Positions 1 to 6,266 of a stretch of DNA of 9,227 nucleotides are shown in pieces. The stretch is taken from the NCBI GenBank assembly GCA_937915475.1, contig CALGIR010000294.1, positions 1 to 9,227 on the forward strand, given 5' to 3'. Position 1 is the first letter of the stretch, and each line of letters opens with the position of its first letter. This stretch comes from an uncultured Bacteroidales bacterium (lineage in GTDB: Bacteria; Bacteroidota; Bacteroidia; Bacteroidales; Tenuifilaceae). The notes beneath the pieces were generated by a model. That model did not search any database. It was not told the origin of the DNA and saw only the letters and a list, made by a program, of their open reading frames with translations. Position numbers and translations under genes: made by a program.

Positions 1-8
1 GAGAGAAT

Positions 9-48
9 AGATTGCTTCGACAGAAAGTACGCTGTCTCGCAATGACGG
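9..48 (+). repeat. Dispersed palindromic (REP-like) repeat, copy 1
   Basis: The copy begins AGATTGCTTCG and ends GCAATGACGG, the same ends seen at 59-105 and, inverted, at 6216-6254. Inside it, ATTGC (11-15) pairs with GCAAT (39-43) and GACAG (19-23) pairs with CTGTC (32-36) around an 8-nt loop, so it can fold into an interrupted hairpin. Short dispersed elements with GCAATGACG / GAAGCAATC ends are common between genes in many Bacteroidetes genomes. No open frame of interest crosses it. Confidence 0.6.
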
Positions 49-58
49 GAGAGAACAA

Positions 59-105
59 ATTGCTTCTAAAATTCCCCAAAAACATAAGTTTTATCGTAAT
101 GACGG
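59..105 (+). repeat. Dispersed palindromic repeat, degenerate copy 2
   Basis: Starts ATTGCTTCT and ends TCGTAATGACGG, in the same orientation as copy 1 and 10 bp after it. The interior differs completely from copy 1 and the ends are more decayed, so only the terminal motifs define it. Such variable centres between conserved ends fit a hairpin-type dispersed repeat rather than a coding remnant. Confidence 0.5.
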
Positions 106-171
106 AGGGATGGTGGTATTGAGAGCCACTTCAAGAACCTCAGCGCATCGCTCAGTCACCAGAAGTTATCG

Positions 172-249
172 CTAAAATGCTGGACAGGGCAATGCCATTT
201 GTCGTTTGCGGGTTTTAAACTTGAATGTGTATATCCGGGTAATTTTATT
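172..249 (-). pseudogene. PorP/SprF-family C-terminal relic
   Basis: Read on the minus strand, this short frame ends in TAG (172-174) and encodes a tail with IYTFK, KTRKR and PCPAF. The intact PorP/SprF-like protein of this window ends with IYTFK, KTRKR and PCPTF at the same spacing. A hand alignment of 172-236 with 6267-6331 gives about 49 of 65 identical bases without gaps, and weak similarity continues to about 249. Immediately upstream the frame meets two stops (TAG 250-252, TGA 253-255), after which the terminator of the adhesin gene begins. It is therefore the last 25 or so codons of a second porP-like gene whose body is missing. It has no start and cannot make a functional protein. Confidence 0.75.
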
Positions 250-283
250 CTATCAGTTAGAGTCAAGCGTATTTGTGTAGCAT

Positions 284-315
284 AAAAAAAGCCTGGCGGG
301 GTTACCCCGCCAGGC
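284..315 (-). terminator. Strong Rho-independent terminator of the adhesin gene
   Basis: A perfect 11-bp GC-rich stem (GCCTGGCGGGG at 291-301, CCCCGCCAGGC at 305-315) closes a 3-nt TTA loop. On the minus strand it is followed by seven T (290-284), the classic intrinsic terminator arrangement. It begins 32 nt after the stop codon at 348-350. On the plus strand the same stem is followed by CTTTTTATT, so it may work weakly in both directions and insulate the adhesin from the porP relic. Confidence 0.93.
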
Positions 316-347
316 CTTTTTATTACACTCAAGGAGCACTATTTGTG

Positions 348-1292
348 CTACTTCTTAATCATCTTACGTACAGTTTGCTCACCGTTAGTTCCCTCGAAAG
401 TAACAAGGTAAACTCCATTGGAGAGCTCGCTAGTATTAATGGTTTCCTGTCCATTCAGGGTAATATCCATTACGCGTTGACCAACAATGTTGGTTATTAT
501 AACGCGGTTAACCCTATCGGAAGTAATGTTTATTTCATTGCTGAATGGGTTAGGATAAACCTTAAGGTTGGCAAGTGCATTAGTGTTAACTCCAACTATT
601 AGTTTAAACTCAACGGTTACATCGGTAGCTGCCATTAAGTTTGAAACAGTATAGCTATTAGTTGTGTTCTCATCTACTACCTCAGAATTGAGTCTCCACT
701 CTTTTACCTCGTACTCTTCATCTGGGGTTGCAGTAAATACAATATTGCTTCCTTCCGGCACCAGGTCTCCTGAGCTAACGTCCACTGAGCTTGCTGAAGC
801 AGCCAAAGTACCATTTCCACCAACAACGCTAAAGGTTACCTCGTAGGTTGTTTCAGGTATCACCTCAAACTCAACGGTTACATTGGTAGTCGCCATTAGG
901 TTGGTAACCGTGTAGCTGTTCGTTGTATTTTCGTCTACTACCTCAGAGTCAAGTTTCCACTCTTTTACCCTGTAATTATCAGCAGGGGTAGCAGTAAACT
1001 CAACATCGCTTCCTTCTAGTACTAGATCTCCTGAGCTAATATCTGTTGAATTAGCTAAAGCAGTCAAGGTTCCATTTTCACCAGCAACGCTGAAAGTAAC
1101 CTCGTAAACTGGAGTCATTGTAACATTTACTGTTACAACATCACCATCAACAGTAAGTTGTCCTGTTGCATCGGCAAAGCCATCAGCAGTAACTGTATAA
1201 TCGTGAGTTCCGTCAGGCAGGCTCACAACTAAAGTTCCTACTGCATTTATAAAGCCCATGTCTAACTCGTTAACAGCTACAGCCGCACCCAC
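348..1292 (-). CDS. C-terminal, frame-shifted part of T9SS adhesin (InlB-type repeats plus type A sorting domain)
   Basis: This 314-aa frame has only a GTG available as start (1290-1292). The open frame in fact runs back to the A17 tract at 1317-1333, so it is best read as the 3' end of the adhesin gene upstream and not as a separate gene. Residues 1-62 look like most of a carboxypeptidase-regulatory-like domain (SLPDGTHDYTVTADGF). Residues 63-143 and 150-230 are two similar InlB-type bacterial repeats (YEVTFSV, FTATP, VKEW, ENTTNSYTV). Residues about 240-314 are a T9SS type A sorting domain: LKVYPNPF, then NIVGQRV, then SNGVYLV and a basic C-terminus (VRKMIKK). In this family the tail directs passage through the outer membrane and is normally cleaved at the surface. 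There is no signal peptide, so it cannot be secreted alone. With a corrected tract the joined product would be about 1849 aa. Confidence 0.85.
   Translation of the reverse strand: MGAAVAVNELDMGFINAVGTLVVSLPDGTHDYTVTADGFADATGQLTVDGDVVTVNVTMTPVYEVTFSVAGENGTLTALANSTDISSGDLVLEGSDVEFTATPADNYRVKEWKLDSEVVDENTTNSYTVTNLMATTNVTVEFEVIPETTYEVTFSVVGGNGTLAASASSVDVSSGDLVPEGSNIVFTATPDEEYEVKEWRLNSEVVDENTTNSYTVSNLMAATDVTVEFKLIVGVNTNALANLKVYPNPFSNEINITSDRVNRVIITNIVGQRVMDITLNGQETINTSELSNGVYLVTFEGTNGEQTVRKMIKK
351..575 (-). other. T9SS type A C-terminal sorting domain (Por secretion tail)
   Basis: The last 75 or so residues of the adhesin carry the conserved order of this domain family: the YPNPF motif near its start, a central VIITNIVGQRV strand, then LSNGVYLV, and a terminal lysine-rich strand. 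In known T9SS substrates this domain is recognised by the outer-membrane translocon and attachment machinery. Its separation from the signal peptide by the frame break at 1317-1333 is what makes the break matter functionally. Confidence 0.92.
603..845 (-). repeat. InlB-type repeat, copy 2 (243 bp)
   Basis: Encodes 81 residues that align without gaps to the copy at 864-1106, with shared blocks YEVTFSV, SSGDLV, FTATP, EVVDENTTNSYTV and VTVEF. The two copies sit 261 bp apart and are clearly similar at DNA level too (the block ending CCACTCTTTTACC matches closely), which points to tandem duplication. InlB-type repeats are small beta-rich modules that space out surface proteins. Confidence 0.8.
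864..1106 (-). repeat. InlB-type repeat, copy 1 (243 bp)
   Basis: First of two tandem 81-residue repeats just upstream of the type A sorting domain. It shares YEVTFSV, NGTL, SSGDLV, FTATP, VKEW and DENTTNSYTV with the copy at 603-845. A third, incomplete member (about residues 1462-1521 of the upstream frame, with YPAGEV, NAIASKGYQLVDW and STEATFSF) lies immediately before the A17 tract, so the array was probably spread over the frame junction. Confidence 0.8.
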
Positions 1293-1312
1293 AATTGGAC
1301 CAAATTCATCAG

Positions 1313-4300
1313 CTATAAAAAAAAAAAAAAAAAGCTAAATGTTGCCTCTGTAGAAACAACTTGGTCGCTTGCATCTGTCCAATCAACAAGCTGGTATCCT
1401 TTGCTTGCAATTGCATTTACAGTTGCAACTTCTCCGGCTGGGTAAAGTCCTGCACCGGTTACAACACCCACAGGAGGTTCTTCGTTTGGCATAACATTCA
1501 ATGTTAGCATACAATACTCACCAATACCTACATCATCAATATGCCATGTGTGCGCAAAGTTACCTTCGTACCTGAATGCAACATAGATTGTTTCACCAGC
1601 GTATGTTGTCAGATCAATGGTTGTTTGAACCCAAGAATCTGTAACAGAAGTCGGTGTCCAAACCTCAACATAATCTGTATCTGAGGGATCGCTGCTTCCT
1701 GTTGAAATTAGAACACTGTTCTTATCGTAATCACTTGGATATATGTTCCATGACCAGAATGACAGTGTATATGCTCCATCATCAGGCATTTCAATAGCTG
1801 GCATTACTAACCAACCATCGTGATCACCTGAGCCATACATATGTCTTGCACTTTTTGACCCTTCATCAGTATGATTATAGGATGTGCTTGATTCCCATTG
1901 TTTGGCAGTTGCACCTTGCTGATACACTTTCCAACCTACAGCGGGGAATGTTTCACCTTCGAATGTTTCTGTGTATGGGAAAACATTGATGGTTGGATCA
2001 ACCGATTCACCACTAATTGCAATCTCTGTTACACCCTTAGTTTGATTATCTTCTATCTCGATAACAGCGGATAGTACCCCTTCAACCGTAGGGCTGAAAA
2101 CAACCGAGAATGTTGCAGTCTGCCCAACTGTGAGGTTGGCTTGTTCCGAAAGTGTTGTCAATTCAAAATAAGTAGCTCCATCACCAGTGATCGTAATGTC
2201 TTCTGGATTGATAGTTAATGTTCCATCGCCAATATTTTGGATTGTAAACATTTTTGAAGCAGAACTCATGTTCATTTCGGTTACCGCAAATTGATACTCG
2301 GTTAGGTTAACCTCTAATGTGGGAGGGGCTGCTATTAAGGTAATATCAACAGTCATATCAGCATCATCGGCAACGGTAAAGGTTACAGGATTTTCTGAAA
2401 ATCCGATTTTGTAAGCTGTGCCAGTATGCTCTCCGTTAGGGAGATGCATTGTTGCTTCTCCTGCAGCATCCGTAGTTATTGCATCATACCCCGTTACAGT
2501 AATTGTAGCATTTGCTATAGGGTTAGATTCGGCATCGTTAACAGAGAATGTTACCAATGGGTATAAATTCAGCTGAATATCTTCAGTAACAGCCTCACCA
2601 TCAACAACTATAGTTCCCATTGTTGCATAGTAGTCTTCTTTAGTAGCTGTATATGTATATGTACCATCAGGCAGTAATACTTGTCTGGTACCAAAAACAG
2701 TAACCGATCCAGAAACTATACCTTCGTAAGCAACCGTAACACCATTTAGAGAGGCATCATCTTGGTCTGTAGTATTTATTGTAACCTCATGGACAGGAAG
2801 AATGTTAGGTCCAACAATATGGTCAATTACTGCCCATGTTGACCAAGTTGTTCCAGAAGGTGCACCTGATGCGCTAAATGCTAGGAAATATCCACCTGTA
2901 ATGCTTGACAAGTCAATGGTATATAATACCATTTTATCGGTCAACTCAATTAAATCGCCAATTTCGGTCCACTCCTCCTTATCTGCTGAGTACATAACCT
3001 GAATGGTGGTAGGTGTACCCTCAATTTCATTACCCACAGTTGCATAGAAGTTCAACTCATCATTTGCACCTATTTGTAGTAAAGGAGTAATAAGTTTCGA
3101 ATCAGAGAATCCTAGGGCATTTCCACAAGCAGCAGATCTTACACCTTCCCACTGAGATGTCCAGGTTTGATCCCAATATCTCCAATCTGCTTCAGCCTCC
3201 CATAAAGATGGAACCCAAGTACCCTCGAATCCTTCGGCTAATTGACCTTCGGCAACAACAACACCTTGTGTAGTTCGGGTATTGTTATCAAGGTTATCGT
3301 CGGCGGCAAGAGTAGTAGTAAACGTGTGGCGTCCAGCAACAGCAATGTGCGTAAATTCCACAATCTCACTTTGGCCAAAACCTATGGAGCCGAGTGTATG
3401 GGTATTCTCATCAACTCCGTTAACGGAAAACGTGAGTTCCACACCTGTTTGAACATCAGTACCAACATTATCTACCTTTACAAAAACCGATAAGGTATCT
3501 CCAGCATAGGTAAATTCACGCGGGTAATCTAATGCAGCAATACTTAAATCGTTGGCCAATACACCTGCTATAACAGGGCCGGCAACGTCATCAATTGCTG
3601 TAAGAGAATTATATCCTGCTAGTTCAAATGTTGAACTTGCAGCGAATGCAAAGTAATAATCGCCGTGTGGTATATCACTTAAGTCAACTATAAATTGTTC
3701 AGGAGCACCGGTGTCAAGGGTGGCAGTATCGCCAACGTTGGTCCAGTTAATTCTATTAGCAGAATATTTAACCTGAATTTGTGCATCACCATATCCTAGA
3801 CCACCATTACCGTCATTGGCCCAGTATGATAGCTCGTTAACTGAACCATCGAGGGTTAGCTTAGGGGTAAGAAGCATCTCCTCGGCGCTTGAAGCATCAT
3901 GAATTAAGAAAGCAGACAATCCATTAATATCTCTATCCTCTTGCGTCCAGCTATTTTCATAGGCGGTTTCTGCCCATCTGTTGGGGAGGAAGTCTCCTTC
4001 AAAATCTTCAAACAACGCTCCAACCGGGAAAATAGTAACCGAATCGGTAACCATATTATTGACAGGGTTTTCATCAACAACTATACTTGCTTCGATAGCG
4101 AGTGTGCCCAATGCAGAGGGAGTATAATTAACTGTTACTACCTCAGATTCGCCAGTTGCAAGCGCAACAGTTGTTGCTGTAGTAGCAAATTCCTCACCCT
4201 CTTCTTTAAATGTAACGGATACACCAGCAAGTTGAGGATTAGCACCCTCATTGGTAACTTTTACGCTCACAGGGTATGTATTCCCTTGGAACATGACTCC

Positions 4301-5896
4301 TGAAGGGGTTCCTAATTGTGAAACAGAAGCGTCATTATCAAAAACTTGGGTTATAGCTATATCATCAATTGATAAATACCAAGGGGTTCCATTTATGGCA
4401 CCTAAAATTCCTAAATAATATGTACCATCTGTATCAGGAGAAAACGTCCCTTCGATTAATTGATAATCTCCACTAACAACACCGGTAAGTTCTTTAACTT
4501 CATGGGTCATTCCTTCAGCTGTTGCAGCTGCACCGTATTTTAAAGTAATACTAGCATTTGCAGCATTTGCACCATCTTGACGTGCATAAACAGAGAACCT
4601 ATATAGTTTCGCAGCTTCTAATTCAACAGGTGCTTTAGTAAACAACCATGCCGTATTGCTGTATCTAAGATATGCATTAAAGACTCCCGTTCTTGGAGCC
4701 CTACCTCTATCTGTCTGTGTAGAGTTTGCTTTCCAACCAGCAGAACCAGTAACTTTAACCATATCCCAACTAGTAACGGCTTGGTCATCTGTATTTCCCT
4801 CTTCAAAACCCTCGTAAACTGGGAGGGACATGGGTGCTATGGCTGTGGTGGTAATCGAGAATAACTCAACAGCTTTCGCTCCCTCTGCAGAGGTAACGGT
4901 AAAATTCTCGGTATCAGTTTCGTTAAAAACTGCACTGGCAGGAATATCAACCCTAATAATAAAATCAGCGGCTTCACCAGCTGCTATAGTTATTGCATCT
5001 ACTAGCGGTGTGGTTCCGTCAGCCTGGTACAGGCTGTATGTCCATGTACCATCACCATCAATAGTAGGGGTAAAGTTATCGTTACTTGTGCCCGTGTTTG
5101 TGATTGTAACCTCATAGTCGTGGGACTCTCCAGCATTAACATACACACCCTCTGGATAGGTAACAGAGAATTCGTAGGGTTCTGGCTCATATACAATAAC
5201 ATCATCTAATCCAATATTTCGCCACCAATCTCCTGCAACCTTAAATTGCACCACAACATCGTTAAATGCATAAGTTGCCAAATCTACCGTCACACTTTCC
5301 CATCCTGTTGTTTGATAATTTAGACCTGCAACAACATCATTATTCCATGTTCCATCGGCATATATGTTAACTTCTAATCTTGAAGTATAACCAGCATTTT
5401 TTCTATTCCAAACAAAGTCAAGCTTTGCATTAGTTGTTCCAGATAAGTCAATTGTAGGGGAATTCAACAACCCTATATCACCATTGCCTGCAGAATAAGA
5501 ATTGAAATAGGCAAAGTACCCAGTACCAGTTGTGTTATCACCGGTAATAGCACCGCCTCCACTCGTAGAGCTTTTTATAAAAGTCCAGTCATAATCATTT
5601 GTAGGATCATTCACCCAGACACCTGAAGTCCCACCATGTTCAAAACTGTCAGTAAAAATCACAGCTTTCGAAGTGATGTCTATTGACTTCTTTACATATG
5701 TTACATTTGTTGGTTCGCTTAAGAATTGATCTTTTTTTGAAAGGTTACCATACTCCTCTTTTTCTTTGGAGTAAGTATCTTCCTTTTCTTGGGAAAAGTC
5801 GACTCTTCTCATGTTCTTTTTAGCAGAGTAATCCTGTGCACTAAGCCAACTCACAGAGATAAGCATCGCTAATGTTAGCGTCAATAATTTTCTCAT
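1313..5896 (-). CDS. Large multidomain T9SS-type adhesin, N-terminal part (frame broken at T17)
   Basis: 1527 aa. Residues 1-21 are a signal peptide ending LSAQ. Residues 22-75 form a charged Lys/Glu-rich stretch. Five MAM/cleaved-adhesin-like (choice-of-anchor J) domains follow at about 78-237, 357-517, 626-775, 883-1031 and 1305-1460, each opening with a [D/G]xFE motif (DSFE, EGFE, EDFE, EGFE, ETFE) and closing with DD or DH (LDDV, IDDI, IDDV, IDHI, IDDV). Between them are an Ig/NEW3-like segment (about 240-352), CARDB-like segments (about 521-623 and 781-881), two carboxypeptidase-regulatory-like modules (about 1036-1110 and 1113-1188) and an ASH / choice-of-anchor D domain (about 1190-1298). 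Residues 1462-1521 start an InlB-type repeat that runs into five Phe, Leu and a TAG stop, produced by the T17 tract. No protease catalytic domain is present, so although gingipain-like adhesin domains occur it is not a gingipain. As written it lacks its sorting domain and should stay periplasmic. The product is probably a surface adhesin or matrix protein; its ligand is unknown. Confidence 0.88.
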   Translation of the reverse strand: MRKLLTLTLAMLISVSWLSAQDYSAKKNMRRVDFSQEKEDTYSKEKEEYGNLSKKDQFLSEPTNVTYVKKSIDITSKAVIFTDSFEHGGTSGVWVNDPTNDYDWTFIKSSTSGGGAITGDNTTGTGYFAYFNSYSAGNGDIGLLNSPTIDLSGTTNAKLDFVWNRKNAGYTSRLEVNIYADGTWNNDVVAGLNYQTTGWESVTVDLATYAFNDVVVQFKVAGDWWRNIGLDDVIVYEPEPYEFSVTYPEGVYVNAGESHDYEVTITNTGTSNDNFTPTIDGDGTWTYSLYQADGTTPLVDAITIAAGEAADFIIRVDIPASAVFNETDTENFTVTSAEGAKAVELFSITTTAIAPMSLPVYEGFEEGNTDDQAVTSWDMVKVTGSAGWKANSTQTDRGRAPRTGVFNAYLRYSNTAWLFTKAPVELEAAKLYRFSVYARQDGANAANASITLKYGAAATAEGMTHEVKELTGVVSGDYQLIEGTFSPDTDGTYYLGILGAINGTPWYLSIDDIAITQVFDNDASVSQLGTPSGVMFQGNTYPVSVKVTNEGANPQLAGVSVTFKEEGEEFATTATTVALATGESEVVTVNYTPSALGTLAIEASIVVDENPVNNMVTDSVTIFPVGALFEDFEGDFLPNRWAETAYENSWTQEDRDINGLSAFLIHDASSAEEMLLTPKLTLDGSVNELSYWANDGNGGLGYGDAQIQVKYSANRINWTNVGDTATLDTGAPEQFIVDLSDIPHGDYYFAFAASSTFELAGYNSLTAIDDVAGPVIAGVLANDLSIAALDYPREFTYAGDTLSVFVKVDNVGTDVQTGVELTFSVNGVDENTHTLGSIGFGQSEIVEFTHIAVAGRHTFTTTLAADDNLDNNTRTTQGVVVAEGQLAEGFEGTWVPSLWEAEADWRYWDQTWTSQWEGVRSAACGNALGFSDSKLITPLLQIGANDELNFYATVGNEIEGTPTTIQVMYSADKEEWTEIGDLIELTDKMVLYTIDLSSITGGYFLAFSASGAPSGTTWSTWAVIDHIVGPNILPVHEVTINTTDQDDASLNGVTVAYEGIVSGSVTVFGTRQVLLPDGTYTYTATKEDYYATMGTIVVDGEAVTEDIQLNLYPLVTFSVNDAESNPIANATITVTGYDAITTDAAGEATMHLPNGEHTGTAYKIGFSENPVTFTVADDADMTVDITLIAAPPTLEVNLTEYQFAVTEMNMSSASKMFTIQNIGDGTLTINPEDITITGDGATYFELTTLSEQANLTVGQTATFSVVFSPTVEGVLSAVIEIEDNQTKGVTEIAISGESVDPTINVFPYTETFEGETFPAVGWKVYQQGATAKQWESSTSYNHTDEGSKSARHMYGSGDHDGWLVMPAIEMPDDGAYTLSFWSWNIYPSDYDKNSVLISTGSSDPSDTDYVEVWTPTSVTDSWVQTTIDLTTYAGETIYVAFRYEGNFAHTWHIDDVGIGEYCMLTLNVMPNEEPPVGVVTGAGLYPAGEVATVNAIASKGYQLVDWTDASDQVVSTEATFSFFFFFL
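1317..1333 (-). other. 17-bp homopolymer (T on coding strand) at frame break
   Basis: Seventeen A on the plus strand, T17 on the coding strand. The upstream frame terminates at 1313-1315, immediately after the tract. The downstream frame is blocked by TAG at 1335-1337, immediately before it. The switch of frame can therefore only happen inside the tract. Gaining one T (18) or losing two (15) would join the two frames. Tracts of this length are prone to replication slippage, RNA polymerase slippage and sequencing or assembly error. Confidence 0.95.
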
Positions 5897-5897
5897 A

Positions 5898-5920
5898 GTT
5901 AATTGTTTGGTTAATTGTTT
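5898..5920 (-). repeat. Two direct copies of an 11-bp leader sequence upstream of the adhesin start
   Basis: GTTAATTGTTT occurs at 5898-5908 and again at 5910-5920 (AAACAATTAAC on the coding strand), the nearer copy one base from the ATG at 5894-5896. No purine-rich Shine-Dalgarno sequence is seen; an A/T-rich leader without one is common in Bacteroidetes. The role of the duplication is unknown. Confidence 0.6.
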
Positions 5921-6133
5921 AGGTTAAAAAAAATATTTGTCCAGAGTTTCTTATCTGGAGCAGAACGTTTTCCGTTTTTTGCATAGGCAGTTTATTTTTT
6001 GAAAAGGCAATTTATTACAATAAACCCATTATTTCAAATTTTTTTAACACTTTTTAAAGGATATTACAGGCTCTTACCTGTTGGTTTTTAGTAGTTAAAA
6101 CCTTAAGGGTTGATTGTAAGGAGGGTAGGGGGG

Positions 6134-6210
6134 AGTTAAAAGTTAAAAGTGAAGAGTGAAGAGTGAAGAGTTACAAGTGACAAGTTGAATGGTTGAAGGA
6201 TGAAGTGACA
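6134..6210. repeat. Array of eleven 7-bp tandem repeats
   Basis: The 77 bp divide exactly into eleven heptamers: AGTTAAA twice, AGTGAAG three times, then AGTTACA, AGTGACA, AGTTGAA, TGGTTGA, AGGATGA and AGTGACA. Most begin AGT and vary in the last four bases. The pattern resembles the heptameric short tandem repeats (STRR) described in filamentous cyanobacteria, and similar heptamers occur between genes in other bacteria. The array is non-coding and lies between the PorP-like gene and the adhesin. Confidence 0.8.
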
Positions 6211-6215
6211 AATTT

Positions 6216-6254
6216 CCGTCATTACGAGGAGCGGTTTTTGCGACGAAGCAATCT
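6216..6254 (-). repeat. Dispersed palindromic repeat, copy 3 (inverted)
   Basis: On the minus strand it reads AGATTGCTTCG ... TCGTAATGACGG, the same ends as the copies at 9-48 and 59-105 but in the opposite orientation. It starts 12 bp after the stop codon of the PorP-like gene. Together the three copies flank the adhesin gene in inverted orientation. It may act as a 3' hairpin for the porP transcript, but no T run follows it. Confidence 0.6.
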
Positions 6255-6266
6255 TTTATTCCGCCA

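Larger units (their letters stand above)
1..283. other. Gene-free left edge of window
   Basis: Apart from the two dispersed-repeat copies (9-105) and the porP relic (172-249), this stretch contains only a short AGCG-CAT-CGCT inverted repeat (142-152) and no open frame with protein-like features. It lies downstream of the adhesin terminator. It reads as a decayed intergenic region that has lost a porP-like gene. Confidence 0.6.
5897..6266. other. 370-bp intergenic region between adhesin and PorP-like gene
   Basis: The adhesin-proximal half (5897-6060) is A/T-rich and is the likely place for its promoter. I found no exact Bacteroidetes -7 box (TAnnTTTG), so no promoter is called. It contains a palindrome TTTATT-AC-AATAAA (6011-6024), a weak stem ACAGG/CCTGT (6066-6070 and 6077-6081) and a CCTTAAGG palindrome near 6101. 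The porP-proximal half carries the 7-bp repeat array and one dispersed repeat. No convincing intrinsic terminator follows the PorP-like gene, so read-through into the adhesin is possible. Confidence 0.6.

Noticed and set aside
273..602. Plus-strand 109-codon frame overlapping the adhesin's 3' end
   Set aside because: It is antisense to the well-supported type A sorting domain, crosses the terminator stem and has no recognisable domain.
1290..1292. Independent start of a separate 314-aa gene at GTG
   Set aside because: The frame is open further upstream to the T tract, begins in the middle of a domain, and has no signal peptide even though it carries a secretion tail.
4830..5117. Plus-strand frame with a hydrophobic, Val/Ser-rich product resembling a membrane protein
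   Set aside because: It is the reverse complement of the Thr/Asp-rich adhesin coding sequence, which produces such hydrophobic shadows. No ribosome-binding site or neighbour supports it.
1313..5896. Gingipain-like protease
   Set aside because: Cleaved-adhesin-like domains are present, but after the signal peptide the protein goes directly to a charged linker and adhesive domains. No caspase-like catalytic domain is seen.
6066..6090. ACAGG/CCTGT stem followed by TTGGTTTTTA as terminator
   Set aside because: The T-rich side is on the plus strand, where no gene ends. The stem is only 5 bp, and on the minus strand no T run follows it.
6134..6210. Possible CRISPR array
   Set aside because: The unit is 7 bp with no spacers, far too short for CRISPR repeats, and no cas gene is present.
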